A stretch of 64,000 nt of DNA from Bacillota bacterium (GTDB taxonomy: Bacteria; Bacillota; Clostridia; Lachnospirales; Lachnospiraceae). Location of the stretch: NCBI GenBank assembly GCA_023389295.1, contig JAEWEO010000228.1, positions 31,544 to 95,543 of the forward strand, read 5' to 3'. Below the pieces are notes generated by a model, which was not told where the DNA came from, ran no database searches, and saw nothing but the letters and a program-made list of their open reading frames with translations. Shown piece after piece: positions 54,168-61,779 of the stretch. Positions within the stretch are counted from its first letter, which is position 1. Every line of letters begins with the position of its first letter. Both the position numbers and the translations under genes were made by a program.

Positions 54168-55295
54168 CTATTTACCTAGATACTGCTTAATATAATGAGA
54201 TAAAGCTTTGGCTGCTCTCTCATGTGATAGTACTCCCGGATGCTCTCTTGATCCGATGGTTTCTAGTGTTGTATCCGGAAGTTGAAAAACTGATACCTTT
54301 TTATCATTGGTCTCTCTCTTATAATGGTCTACTGCTCGGTAGATCGCTGGCATCATGGCAATTCCCATCATTCCGTAAGCCCAAATAATATGGGCATTTG
54401 CATTGTATTTTCTAAGCTTTCTCAAGAATTTCTCTACTGCTTGAGAAAAAGCTCTTTCATCCTCCTCATGGAAACTACCGTCCTCTTGTAACCGTTGTTT
54501 ATAAACCTGTCCCGTTACATCATCAATCCACTTATTCATATAAAAAGCCGCTTCATCATTGGTTCCTAAATTTACAACAATAATATCCGGTTGCCAAGAA
54601 GTAAAATCATATTCCTTATTTGCTCCAAGCATTTCATTCTTTTCTCCGGTTAGAACACCACATACCTTCTCATACTGATCCGGAAGGTTAAAATTCGGAT
54701 TATTGTCCCAACTAGTGAGGGCCCCCCATCCACTCTGAGATATGATATGATAATCCGCATTCAAGGCACTCGCTGTCATGGTAGTGTAATTAAGGGTTGC
54801 ACTAAACCACATAGGAATCCAGTCCTCTTCCTCTTTTGCACCATAGACACCTTCTCCCGACGTAATACTATCGCCAATAAATTCAATTTTATACGGTCTA
54901 TCCTCAACGGGTAGTAACTCACCGTCAAACTTGACGGCATGTATTTGCAAGGAACAGGCAGGATCTCCGTTCATTGCCTGTACGTCCTTGATGATACGCA
55001 CATTTTTAACTTTCGTTTCATTCATGCCACGAAATACACAGACCCAGTACCTTCCCTTCGTCAGCATGGTTCTACTAACGTTAGCCGAGTTAATTAGTAC
55101 GCTAATCCAGGGTTCATAAAGGTCATAAGAGACTTCTACCTCGATCCAAAGCTCTGACGCTCTGGCATTTAGCTCAATTCCACTTCCTGTCCAAAATAAC
55201 GTGAGGGGTGAGATGCAGTCTGTTGTTCTACCATGAATCTTCAGATTTTTCACCTGCGTTAATGCTTGTACCTTAAGATGATCAGTACTACTCAT
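54168..55295 (-). CDS. SGNH/GDSL esterase, CE2-like
   Basis: A 375-residue protein with an N-terminal beta-sandwich (about 1-135) and a C-terminal SGNH hydrolase domain. IEFIGDSITSGEG near residue 140 is block I with the catalytic Ser. QSGWGALTSW gives the Gly of block II, VVNLGTNDEAAFY the Asn of block III, and REHPGVLSHERAA the late His. The two-domain plan is that of carbohydrate esterase family 2, which removes acetyl groups from xylan or glucomannan. There is no signal peptide, so it acts inside on imported oligosaccharides. The start follows AGGAGG. Confidence 0.85.
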   Translation of the reverse strand: MSSTDHLKVQALTQVKNLKIHGRTTDCISPLTLFWTGSGIELNARASELWIEVEVSYDLYEPWISVLINSANVSRTMLTKGRYWVCVFRGMNETKVKNVRIIKDVQAMNGDPACSLQIHAVKFDGELLPVEDRPYKIEFIGDSITSGEGVYGAKEEEDWIPMWFSATLNYTTMTASALNADYHIISQSGWGALTSWDNNPNFNLPDQYEKVCGVLTGEKNEMLGANKEYDFTSWQPDIIVVNLGTNDEAAFYMNKWIDDVTGQVYKQRLQEDGSFHEEDERAFSQAVEKFLRKLRKYNANAHIIWAYGMMGIAMMPAIYRAVDHYKRETNDKKVSVFQLPDTTLETIGSREHPGVLSHERAAKALSHYIKQYLGK

Positions 55296-55407
55296 AGGGA
55301 ACCTCCTAATTAATTATTTTCTCTTCGAGTAATTTTGAAACGATATAGTTTTTGTCATTGTTATCGAGTTTCTCAATCACCTATTTCTTCTTTTTACAAC
55401 TAACTTA

Positions 55408-57534
55408 CTAATAATTCGTCATATACTCCTTGCTCTTACTGAGTATGGTCTTACCTGAGGTCTGTGCAACATAAATATGTTTATTTTTAAGGTCCTCTAA
55501 AGGTATTTCTATGGTCTTATCATCAACAAAGACCGTATCTCTAACCGAATCATTTACATAGACTATACTATAGGGGGTAAAGTTTTCTCCTTGAAGCACA
55601 ATATTATGATCTGTAACGTTTACCTTAGTAATCTTTGGATCATAAATACCCATTTTCATATCCTTTGCTTCATAGGGATTCTTCCACTGAAATATATATT
55701 GATTACCATAAAGCATATCGTACTGAAGGAGCTCAAGCTTTTCCTCATAGTCTGCCTGGTCTGCATAATACTGATGCAGCTTTGTCAAGATTCCATTATC
55801 ATAACCCATTCGTTCCATAACATAAGCATTTAGCTGATATGCCGCTAGGTCACTGTTTTCTCTCTCCATGGGATAATTGCTCCAAAGAACATATTCTGTT
55901 TGATATCGATTTTCATAAGTTAAATCCTCATCATCAATGGATAAAGGGGGGAGGTGATCACCAAACAATACCAGGATGACTGGTTCTTTATAAGTTGATA
56001 ATTCTTTCGTTAACTCTCCGATAAATTTATCCGTTTGCGCAAGCTGATTCACATAATATTCTAATTGATTTCTGTATTCTTCCTCAGTAACGCCTTTCCT
56101 ATTAGATTTGAATACTCCCTGATTCTTGGCTATCTGATTATCGCTTATTTTCTTATCCACCTGAATATTAAGATTCTTAGTCTTCGTAGTGGGATATTTA
56201 CCATGAGGCTGAACGGAAATGGTATAGATAAAATCCCTTGTATCCTTAGCCTGCAATGCTTTCAATATCTCCTTTGTAAGAACCTTATCCTTAGACCATC
56301 CAAGCATATTGTATTCTACCTCATTCATATACTCAATGGAGATAAAATGATCAAAACCCAGCTTCGGAAATATGTCTAGGCGATTATAAAAAGTTGCTGT
56401 ATTATTGTGAATAATATAGCTTTGATAACCCAACTCCATTAAATTATAACCAATACTCTCACAGGTACTTTTGTTAAGTATTGTTCGATAAGGGTATTCC
56501 CCCGTCCCAAAATAGCTTGTACTCATTCCCGATAGAACTTCAAATTCTGTATTGATAGTTCCTGCACCGTATACAGGTACTGTCAAAAACCCCGAAGTAT
56601 ACTCCTTTTTAAGCCTTGTGAAATTCGGTACGGGATTCTCTGAAAAACGATAGCTCGCTAAATAGTTGACATCAAAAAATGATTCCAATTGAATCATAAT
56701 AACATTTGGCTTTTTATTTATAATCTCATTTGAAGTCTCCTTTGAAGTTTCATTTGCAATCTCATTTGAAGTCTCCTTTGAGGTTTCATTTGCAATCTCA
56801 TTTGAGGTTTCATTGGTATTGTTGTTTGTGTTATCCACTTGCTTCTTATTTTTCTCCAAGGTTATCCACAAATTTTCTAATTCTTGTTCATTATAATCCC
56901 CGGGCTTATGTATACCTCGGTCGATCATACTGGTTGTAAAGCAATAGACAAAACCATAATCCTTATATGCATCCATTAAATTAGGATAATGGTTCGAAAG
57001 CGAGCCAATATGTAAGGCCCAGGTTGAGCTTGCAATCATCATGATGGTACTGATACCCAAAAGAAGAAGGCATTCTTTCCAATTTCTTTGATGTTTTTTT
57101 GCTTTTCTCCCTAAAATGACTAACGTCACAAGGAATAGTAGAAGCAAAACCAATACTAAGATAGTTAACGAAAGACTCAGATGTTGAGCAATATTTTGAA
57201 GGGTTCCACTAAGGTTATAAAAATCCATGTAAGATAATGGTGTTAATCTATAACTTTGCACGATAAAATTAGCAAAGCTAATTCCAAGCCAAAATATTAC
57301 GACTAGAGCCATTATTACATTTTGTCTGGAAAAAAGCCTTGAGAAGGATAAGGTGAATAAAATCAGAAAAGTATTAAAAAGAAACATGAGTGGATTTGTC
57401 ACAATAAATCCAAAACCGCCTATGATAGAACGGTGACTCATACTCTCCATAATTAGTTGAATTAAAACTGCAAGGAGGAGCAGTTGCGTGGAATCTTTAC
57501 TGGTGTCCGAAAAAACTTCTACTTTTCTGAGCAT
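55408..57534 (-). CDS. LtaS-family phosphoglycerol transferase-like sulfatase
   Basis: A 708-residue membrane enzyme of the lipoteichoic acid synthase family, which polymerises glycerol phosphate (or a related group) on the outer face. Five membrane helices occupy about residues 15-205. A Thr/Asn/Glu repeat linker is at about 235-270. The sulfatase-like domain has VIMIQLESFF, YGAGTINTEFEVLSGMS (catalytic Thr) and LFGDHLPPL (metal Asp and His). Residues about 620-700 add an IPT-like beta domain (VNVTDHNIVLQGENFTPYSI), not usual in LtaS. There is no ugtP or other LTA gene beside it, so the exact polymer is uncertain. Confidence 0.88.
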   Translation of the reverse strand: MLRKVEVFSDTSKDSTQLLLLAVLIQLIMESMSHRSIIGGFGFIVTNPLMFLFNTFLILFTLSFSRLFSRQNVIMALVVIFWLGISFANFIVQSYRLTPLSYMDFYNLSGTLQNIAQHLSLSLTILVLVLLLLFLVTLVILGRKAKKHQRNWKECLLLLGISTIMMIASSTWALHIGSLSNHYPNLMDAYKDYGFVYCFTTSMIDRGIHKPGDYNEQELENLWITLEKNKKQVDNTNNNTNETSNEIANETSKETSNEIANETSKETSNEIINKKPNVIMIQLESFFDVNYLASYRFSENPVPNFTRLKKEYTSGFLTVPVYGAGTINTEFEVLSGMSTSYFGTGEYPYRTILNKSTCESIGYNLMELGYQSYIIHNNTATFYNRLDIFPKLGFDHFISIEYMNEVEYNMLGWSKDKVLTKEILKALQAKDTRDFIYTISVQPHGKYPTTKTKNLNIQVDKKISDNQIAKNQGVFKSNRKGVTEEEYRNQLEYYVNQLAQTDKFIGELTKELSTYKEPVILVLFGDHLPPLSIDDEDLTYENRYQTEYVLWSNYPMERENSDLAAYQLNAYVMERMGYDNGILTKLHQYYADQADYEEKLELLQYDMLYGNQYIFQWKNPYEAKDMKMGIYDPKITKVNVTDHNIVLQGENFTPYSIVYVNDSVRDTVFVDDKTIEIPLEDLKNKHIYVAQTSGKTILSKSKEYMTNY
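56722..56818 (-). repeat. 36-base in-frame tandem repeat in the LtaS-like gene
   Basis: The 36-base unit runs 56722-56757 and 56758-56793 (one base different), then a shortened third copy that lacks 12 bases. It encodes about 2.5 copies of the 12-residue unit N-E-I-A-N-E-T-S-K-E-T-S, in the linker between the membrane and catalytic domains. The repeat length is a multiple of three, so copy number changes would keep the frame. Confidence 0.85.
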
Positions 57535-57799
57535 TTTTATGTCTCTCTTTCCGGGGTTAAATGGTAATATAAAGCTTTTACTTCCTTATTTAACTAATAA
57601 TCAGCAAAATTATATCACTCTCTTAACTAATCGTCAATTTAAACTATTTCTATCATATATTTCTTATTTTTAATCATAAATATGGTCAAAGCTTTATTTT
57701 CTATCATTTTTTTCCTAAATCTCTTGTAATTATTTCTAATATATGGTATATTTTTACAATACAAGTTGATACAAATACTTTTTATGAGGTACATAAAAT

Positions 57800-58399
57800 A
57801 TGATATTAAATTTACTACTGGCAATTATTCTTGCAAAGGTAAAAGGTTATCGAATTATTTCTCTTAGGAAAGCCTATTCTTTATATCCCTTTGCAATAAT
57901 CGAACTTTTTTATCTATTCCTTCAAATAAATGTATTACTTCGTAATTATACTTTTATACCTTATACGGCAATCATTAACAGTATTTATCTATATACGCTC
58001 CTTTTACCCATGCTTGCTTACCGTTTATATAAGCCAGGTATTATGGGCTCTGTATTAATCGTAATAGGTACCTCTTTGAATCAGTTTGTGATGAGCCAAA
58101 ACGGTGGTAAGATGCCCGTTTATGCCACCTTAACAAAAATAACCGGTTATTATGATGCCTCTGCCATTCAAGTTGCTGACCGGATCCACATCATTGGCGA
58201 TGCGAATACCAAATATAAATTCCTGACCGATTTTATTGATGTTGGTTTTAGTGTATTAAGTATCGGTGATATCTTAATCCACTGTTTTATCACTATTATT
58301 ATCTACTACGTAATCAAAGAAATTAATATAAATCCAAAATACCAAAAGAAACAAGAAAAGGAACTCTTATATGGAACTAATGAAATCTATCCTCTTTGA
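57800..58399 (+). CDS. DUF5317-family membrane protein
   Basis: A 199-residue protein with five to six membrane helices. NGGKMPVYATLTK near residue 101 and SIGDILIHCF near 153 match the DUF5317 pattern (N-G-G-x-M-P-V and S-x-G-D). These are membrane proteins of unknown function, here in a cluster with agr-type peptide genes. GAGG lies nine bases before the ATG. Its 3' end overlaps the next gene by 29 bases, so the two are translationally linked. A role in peptide secretion or in anchoring the signalling complex is speculation. Confidence 0.75.
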   Translation: MILNLLLAIILAKVKGYRIISLRKAYSLYPFAIIELFYLFLQINVLLRNYTFIPYTAIINSIYLYTLLLPMLAYRLYKPGIMGSVLIVIGTSLNQFVMSQNGGKMPVYATLTKITGYYDASAIQVADRIHIIGDANTKYKFLTDFIDVGFSVLSIGDILIHCFITIIIYYVIKEININPKYQKKQEKELLYGTNEIYPL

Positions 58400-58865
58400 A
58401 TTTTTACTAGGCTATGGGTTGCAAAGCTTCGCCATTCTTTTTGGCGTATACGCCTTTAATCGCCAAAGAATTATCGTGAAAAGTTATGTTTTTGCCAGCC
58501 TCTTAGTTATTGTTGTATCCTACCTGGTACGATTATTACCAATAAGTTTTGGAGTTCATACAATAATTAATATGCTAATTATGTTTTTAATCTGCATTAT
58601 CGTTCTAAAAATGCCCGCTTACAAAACCATTCAATCCGCATTACTGGTAACGGTATTATTATTGATCTGCGAAATGATTGATGTAGCCATAATAATTTCA
58701 ATCATTGGTAGAATAACCTTTGAGAAGATGATGCTTAATCCATTACAAAAAGCGATTGCAGGACTTCCAGGCACAATATTTTTCGTAATTATCGTAATTA
58801 CTTCTTACATTATATTAAACAATCATAGAAAAAAGGGTGAAGACATTGGAAACATTAGCGCATAG
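58371..58865 (+). CDS. Kinase-less membrane protein like the AgrC sensor domain
   Basis: A 164-residue protein with five membrane helices (about 8-24, 36-56, 62-80, 88-118 and 130-150) and a short basic tail HRKKGED. The overall look is that of the membrane sensor half of AgrC-like histidine kinases, with no kinase domain. It overlaps the DUF5317 gene before it, and overlaps the agrB start by 20 bases, so it is a fixed member of this operon. It could be a peptide receptor that signals through another protein, a decoy, or a secretion partner of AgrB. The call rests on pattern and position only. Confidence 0.55.
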   Translation: MELMKSILFEFLLGYGLQSFAILFGVYAFNRQRIIVKSYVFASLLVIVVSYLVRLLPISFGVHTIINMLIMFLICIIVLKMPAYKTIQSALLVTVLLLICEMIDVAIIISIIGRITFEKMMLNPLQKAIAGLPGTIFFVIIVITSYIILNNHRKKGEDIGNISA

Positions 58866-59490
58866 TATTGCTCAAAAAATTGCTACACATATGGACTTTG
58901 ATGAGGACAAAAAGGCTGTCATTGCTTACGGATTAACTGCAATTTTACAAATAATCTTTATCTTCATAATAATATCAATAATTGGTATTGTCTTTGATTT
59001 TTGGTTTGAGAGCATCATAATTTTCTTAGGAGTCGGACTCATAAGAAAATCAACCGGAGGAGCTCACTCTCAGACGATGTATGGTTGTATTGTAATTAGT
59101 ATCCTTTCCGTATCCCTGCTATCCGCTCTTGCCAGATATATAGTTAACTTCCCTTGGTTTATGTTACATAATTTTATCATATCCCTTATTACCTATATCA
59201 CCTGCGGCTCTATATTTTACCTACGAGTACCCGTTGATAATCCAAAGAAACCAATTGAAACGCCAAAAAAAATAAAGCGCCTACGGAAACAGAGCTTTAT
59301 TATTTTGACTATATTTTTCCTTTTATCCGTCGTAACTATTTTATTAACAACACTTTCTTACCGTTTTTATAGTATAACTTCCATCCTTCGTTTGACCATG
59401 CTATGGCAGGCTTTCACACTAACAAAGTTTGGGATATGTTTTTTTGAAAAAGTGGATCAAGGCTTTCTGCTTGTCTTTGAACATAACTAG
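58846..59490 (+). CDS. agrB: AgrB-family autoinducer peptide processing protease
   Basis: The start is chosen at TTG 58846 (M-E-T-L-A-H-S-I-A-Q), six bases after AAGGGTG; a GTG at 58837 lies too near any site. The 214-residue membrane protease cuts and cyclises the AgrD pro-peptide. Catalytic His 74 and Cys 81 lie in GLIRKSTGGAHSQTMYGC, with the seven-residue spacing of AgrB (His77/Cys84 in Staphylococcus). About six membrane helices follow. Its substrate gene agrD follows 85 bases downstream. No agrA or full agrC is present. Confidence 0.93.
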   Translation: METLAHSIAQKIATHMDFDEDKKAVIAYGLTAILQIIFIFIIISIIGIVFDFWFESIIIFLGVGLIRKSTGGAHSQTMYGCIVISILSVSLLSALARYIVNFPWFMLHNFIISLITYITCGSIFYLRVPVDNPKKPIETPKKIKRLRKQSFIILTIFFLLSVVTILLTTLSYRFYSITSILRLTMLWQAFTLTKFGICFFEKVDQGFLLVFEHN

Positions 59491-59575
59491 ATCTATATAT
59501 GATCACGCAATAAATCTTAGCATCGGTATAGTATTTTTACATACTATAGAACAAAATGGAAAGGAGGTCCTTTCA

Positions 59576-59704
59576 ATGAAAAAAAGAAATATATTTGCTT
59601 TTGTAGCTGTATTAGCAACTGCATTTGCTACTACCATCGCTACTTCCGCATGTTTCTGGTATTTCTATCAGCCTGAGGAGCCAAAATGCCTTAGTGATAA
59701 GTAA
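59576..59704 (+). CDS. agrD: AgrD-type cyclic peptide precursor
   Basis: A 42-residue precursor: a basic, amphipathic leader MKKRNIFAFVAVLATAF, a Thr/Ala/Ser segment, then the signal region with Cys 26 (ATSACFWYF) and the acidic C-terminal tail QPEEPKCLSDK. In AgrD peptides the Cys forms a thiolactone to the residue at the AgrB cut site. The typical five-residue ring would be C-F-W-Y-F, with residues before the Cys as tail; that boundary is inference. AAGGAGG lies nine bases before the ATG. It resembles clostridial AgrD peptides ending in QPEEPKxL. Confidence 0.88.
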   Translation: MKKRNIFAFVAVLATAFATTIATSACFWYFYQPEEPKCLSDK

Positions 59705-59753
59705 TTAGGAACATCAAAAGATGTTGTATACTTTATCCGACATATGAAACGCT

Positions 59754-59857
59754 ATCCCGCCTTATGGCTTCTTACTTCTCTACCGAATAGAGAGCTTAGG
59801 GAAATCTGCCCGTATGGACAAGCTTCTATTTGGTAATAGTTACCATAAGGCTGGGAT
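59754..59857 (+). ncRNA. Structured RNA element of unknown class upstream of the GGDEF/HD-GYP gene
   Basis: ATCCCGCCTTATGG (59754-59767) pairs with CCATAAGGCTGGGAT (59843-59857) in 14 pairs with one bulged T. The closed loop holds TCTCT/AGAGA (59777-59793) and GCTT..GGG/CCC..AAGC (59794-59823). A competing hairpin, TGGTAA/TTACCA (59831-59845), would break the closing helix. That is the layout of a riboswitch or regulatory RNA; it is in the 254-base gap between agrD and the next start, about 100 bases before it. I recognise no known consensus. No terminator-like T-run follows. Confidence 0.45.
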
Positions 59858-59958
59858 GATTCATACATAGGATATCTTTCCGTAAGATGAGTTGTAAAAT
59901 AGTTTCCTTACCATAACAACAGCTTTCAAAGAAACTACCAAAGAGGAGGATAATACCC

Positions 59959-61635
59959 TTGGCAAAAAGTATTCCAAATTTGAACATTACCAAAAAAGGG
60001 CAGATCAGAAACATGTTCTTTACACTCAAGATTCTCGCTCTGTTCTTCTCTGCCATCCCCTTATTTCAATACTTTTCCCGAAAGCTTAATATAGATTTTA
60101 CTAACAACAATTATAGCGTTTATGCAATTGGCATAACTTTAATTGTGATATGTCTTCTCATGTTCTTCTTCATGTTTATCTTTAATCGAAATGAGAATAA
60201 TAAAACCCTCCAGATTTTAGAGATTTTCATCTTCATTATCTTCTTTATCATCGCAATCTATGTTAGTGGAGCCAATGAAAGCTACAATAAATTCATTTTC
60301 TTGTTCATAATTATTTCTTATACTATTGAATATGGTATGAAGGCGGGGTTAGCAATCTCTACCATATCTACGGCTGTCATCGTTATCATGGACCTAGCCT
60401 TCGGTGACTGGTCGAGTGTGAACCAATACTTTGAAGATGACCTAGCGCTCATAGTTATGTTCTTTCTTGTAACCTGGACCCTTGGTTTTTATGTCCGGTT
60501 GGAGAAATCTCATATTCAGGATCTGACCGATTACGCCAATATTGATGGCTTAACAGGAGCCTATAATCATAGATATTTTCACGAAACTCTTACAACGCTA
60601 TATGAAAAGAATATGAAAAGTAATACACCTCTCTCTCTGCTCATGATTGATATTGATTATTTTAAAAAATACAATGATATGTATGGCCATGCCCGAGGTG
60701 ATGAACTCCTGAAGGAGATTTGTACGATCCTTCAAAAGCATCTACGAAGTACCGACATCCTGTGCCGGTACGGAGGTGATGAATTCTGCGTTGTTCTTCC
60801 CCATACGAACAAGCAGCAGGCCTTTACTCTAGCAAATAATTTAAGAGAAGCTATTTGTAATTTTAATTGCTTTGGACAGGCCTATTTAAAGAATGGCAAA
60901 ATGACCATCTCCATTGGAGTTTCGACTTTGAACAAGGAGACGGAAAGTTGTAATAATTTTATTGAAAATGCTGATATGGCTTTATATCGTGCCAAATTTT
61001 TACGTCGTAATAAAGTAGAGGTGTACTCCTCCGTATTTGATCAGGTAAAGGAAATTGGACCTTGTAATGAGAATTTATTTGAGAATTTAAAGCCCTTAAA
61101 GACTCTTATTACCGTAATAAACTCCAGAGATACCTATACTTTTAAGCATGTCGACCGAGTATTTAATTATTGCAATATTTTTGCAGATTATTTGAAGCTT
61201 TCTTGTGAGGATAAGAGTCTACTTCTCTATGCTGCCTACCTCCATGATTTAGGTAAAATTAATATCCCGAAAGAAATATTAGTTTCCAGTGAGAAGCTGA
61301 CCAAGGAACAATGGGCTGAGCTGAAAAAGCATCCTCAGGATGGAGCAGATATTATTAAGCAGATGGAAGGTTTTGAAATTGTAGCTTCCATCGTCTTACA
61401 GCATCATGAAAAATTTGATGGAACCGGATACCCGCAAGGTCTTAAAGGTGAAGGAATCTGCTATCTTGCCCGTATCTTAACCGTTGTGGATAGTTTTGAT
61501 GCTATGACCAACCAGCGTACTTATCAGAAGGTAAAAACCTTCGAAGAGGCATTTGAGGAGATTGAACGTTGCAAGGGGACCCAATTCGATCCCGTTATTG
61601 CAGAAAAATTCATAAAAGCCATCAAAATGTTATAG
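59959..61635 (+). CDS. Membrane GGDEF + HD-GYP protein
   Basis: A 558-residue protein started by TTG, nine bases after GAGGAGG. Six membrane helices occupy residues about 25-175. The GGDEF domain (about 190-350) has an intact active site (RYGGDEFCVV), so c-di-GMP synthesis is expected. The HD-GYP domain (about 370-555) has HDLGKINIP and HHEKFDGTGYPQGL, both intact, so c-di-GMP hydrolysis is expected too. Proteins with both activities are usually switched by their sensor. It follows the agr cluster and the structured RNA, and a terminator follows it, so it may be cotranscribed with agrBD. Confidence 0.95.
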   Translation: MAKSIPNLNITKKGQIRNMFFTLKILALFFSAIPLFQYFSRKLNIDFTNNNYSVYAIGITLIVICLLMFFFMFIFNRNENNKTLQILEIFIFIIFFIIAIYVSGANESYNKFIFLFIIISYTIEYGMKAGLAISTISTAVIVIMDLAFGDWSSVNQYFEDDLALIVMFFLVTWTLGFYVRLEKSHIQDLTDYANIDGLTGAYNHRYFHETLTTLYEKNMKSNTPLSLLMIDIDYFKKYNDMYGHARGDELLKEICTILQKHLRSTDILCRYGGDEFCVVLPHTNKQQAFTLANNLREAICNFNCFGQAYLKNGKMTISIGVSTLNKETESCNNFIENADMALYRAKFLRRNKVEVYSSVFDQVKEIGPCNENLFENLKPLKTLITVINSRDTYTFKHVDRVFNYCNIFADYLKLSCEDKSLLLYAAYLHDLGKINIPKEILVSSEKLTKEQWAELKKHPQDGADIIKQMEGFEIVASIVLQHHEKFDGTGYPQGLKGEGICYLARILTVVDSFDAMTNQRTYQKVKTFEEAFEEIERCKGTQFDPVIAEKFIKAIKML

Positions 61636-61713
61636 AGTAGGAATATGAGCAATCTTCGATATAAAGTAAGCATCTGATATAAATATCATCCGATATAAGT
61701 AATCATCCGATAA

Positions 61714-61779
61714 TAAGGTAGGACCTAAGAGTTTGCATCAATAACTTACACACCCTTAAGTCCTACTTGTTTGTTTTAC
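61714..61779. terminator. Terminator between convergent genes
   Basis: AAGTAGGACTTAAG and CTTAGGTCCTACC (minus-strand reading) pair with one mismatch; a T-rich run (TTGTTTGTTTT) follows on the plus strand. Upstream, at about 61655-61715, three short near-repeats of GATATAA-type sequence (CATCTGATATAAATAT, CATCCGATATAAGTAAT) occur with no known function. Confidence 0.65.

Noticed and set aside
59754..59857. Structured element as a known c-di-GMP riboswitch
   Set aside because: The sequence does not fit the GEMM class I or class II consensus I know; left as unknown class.
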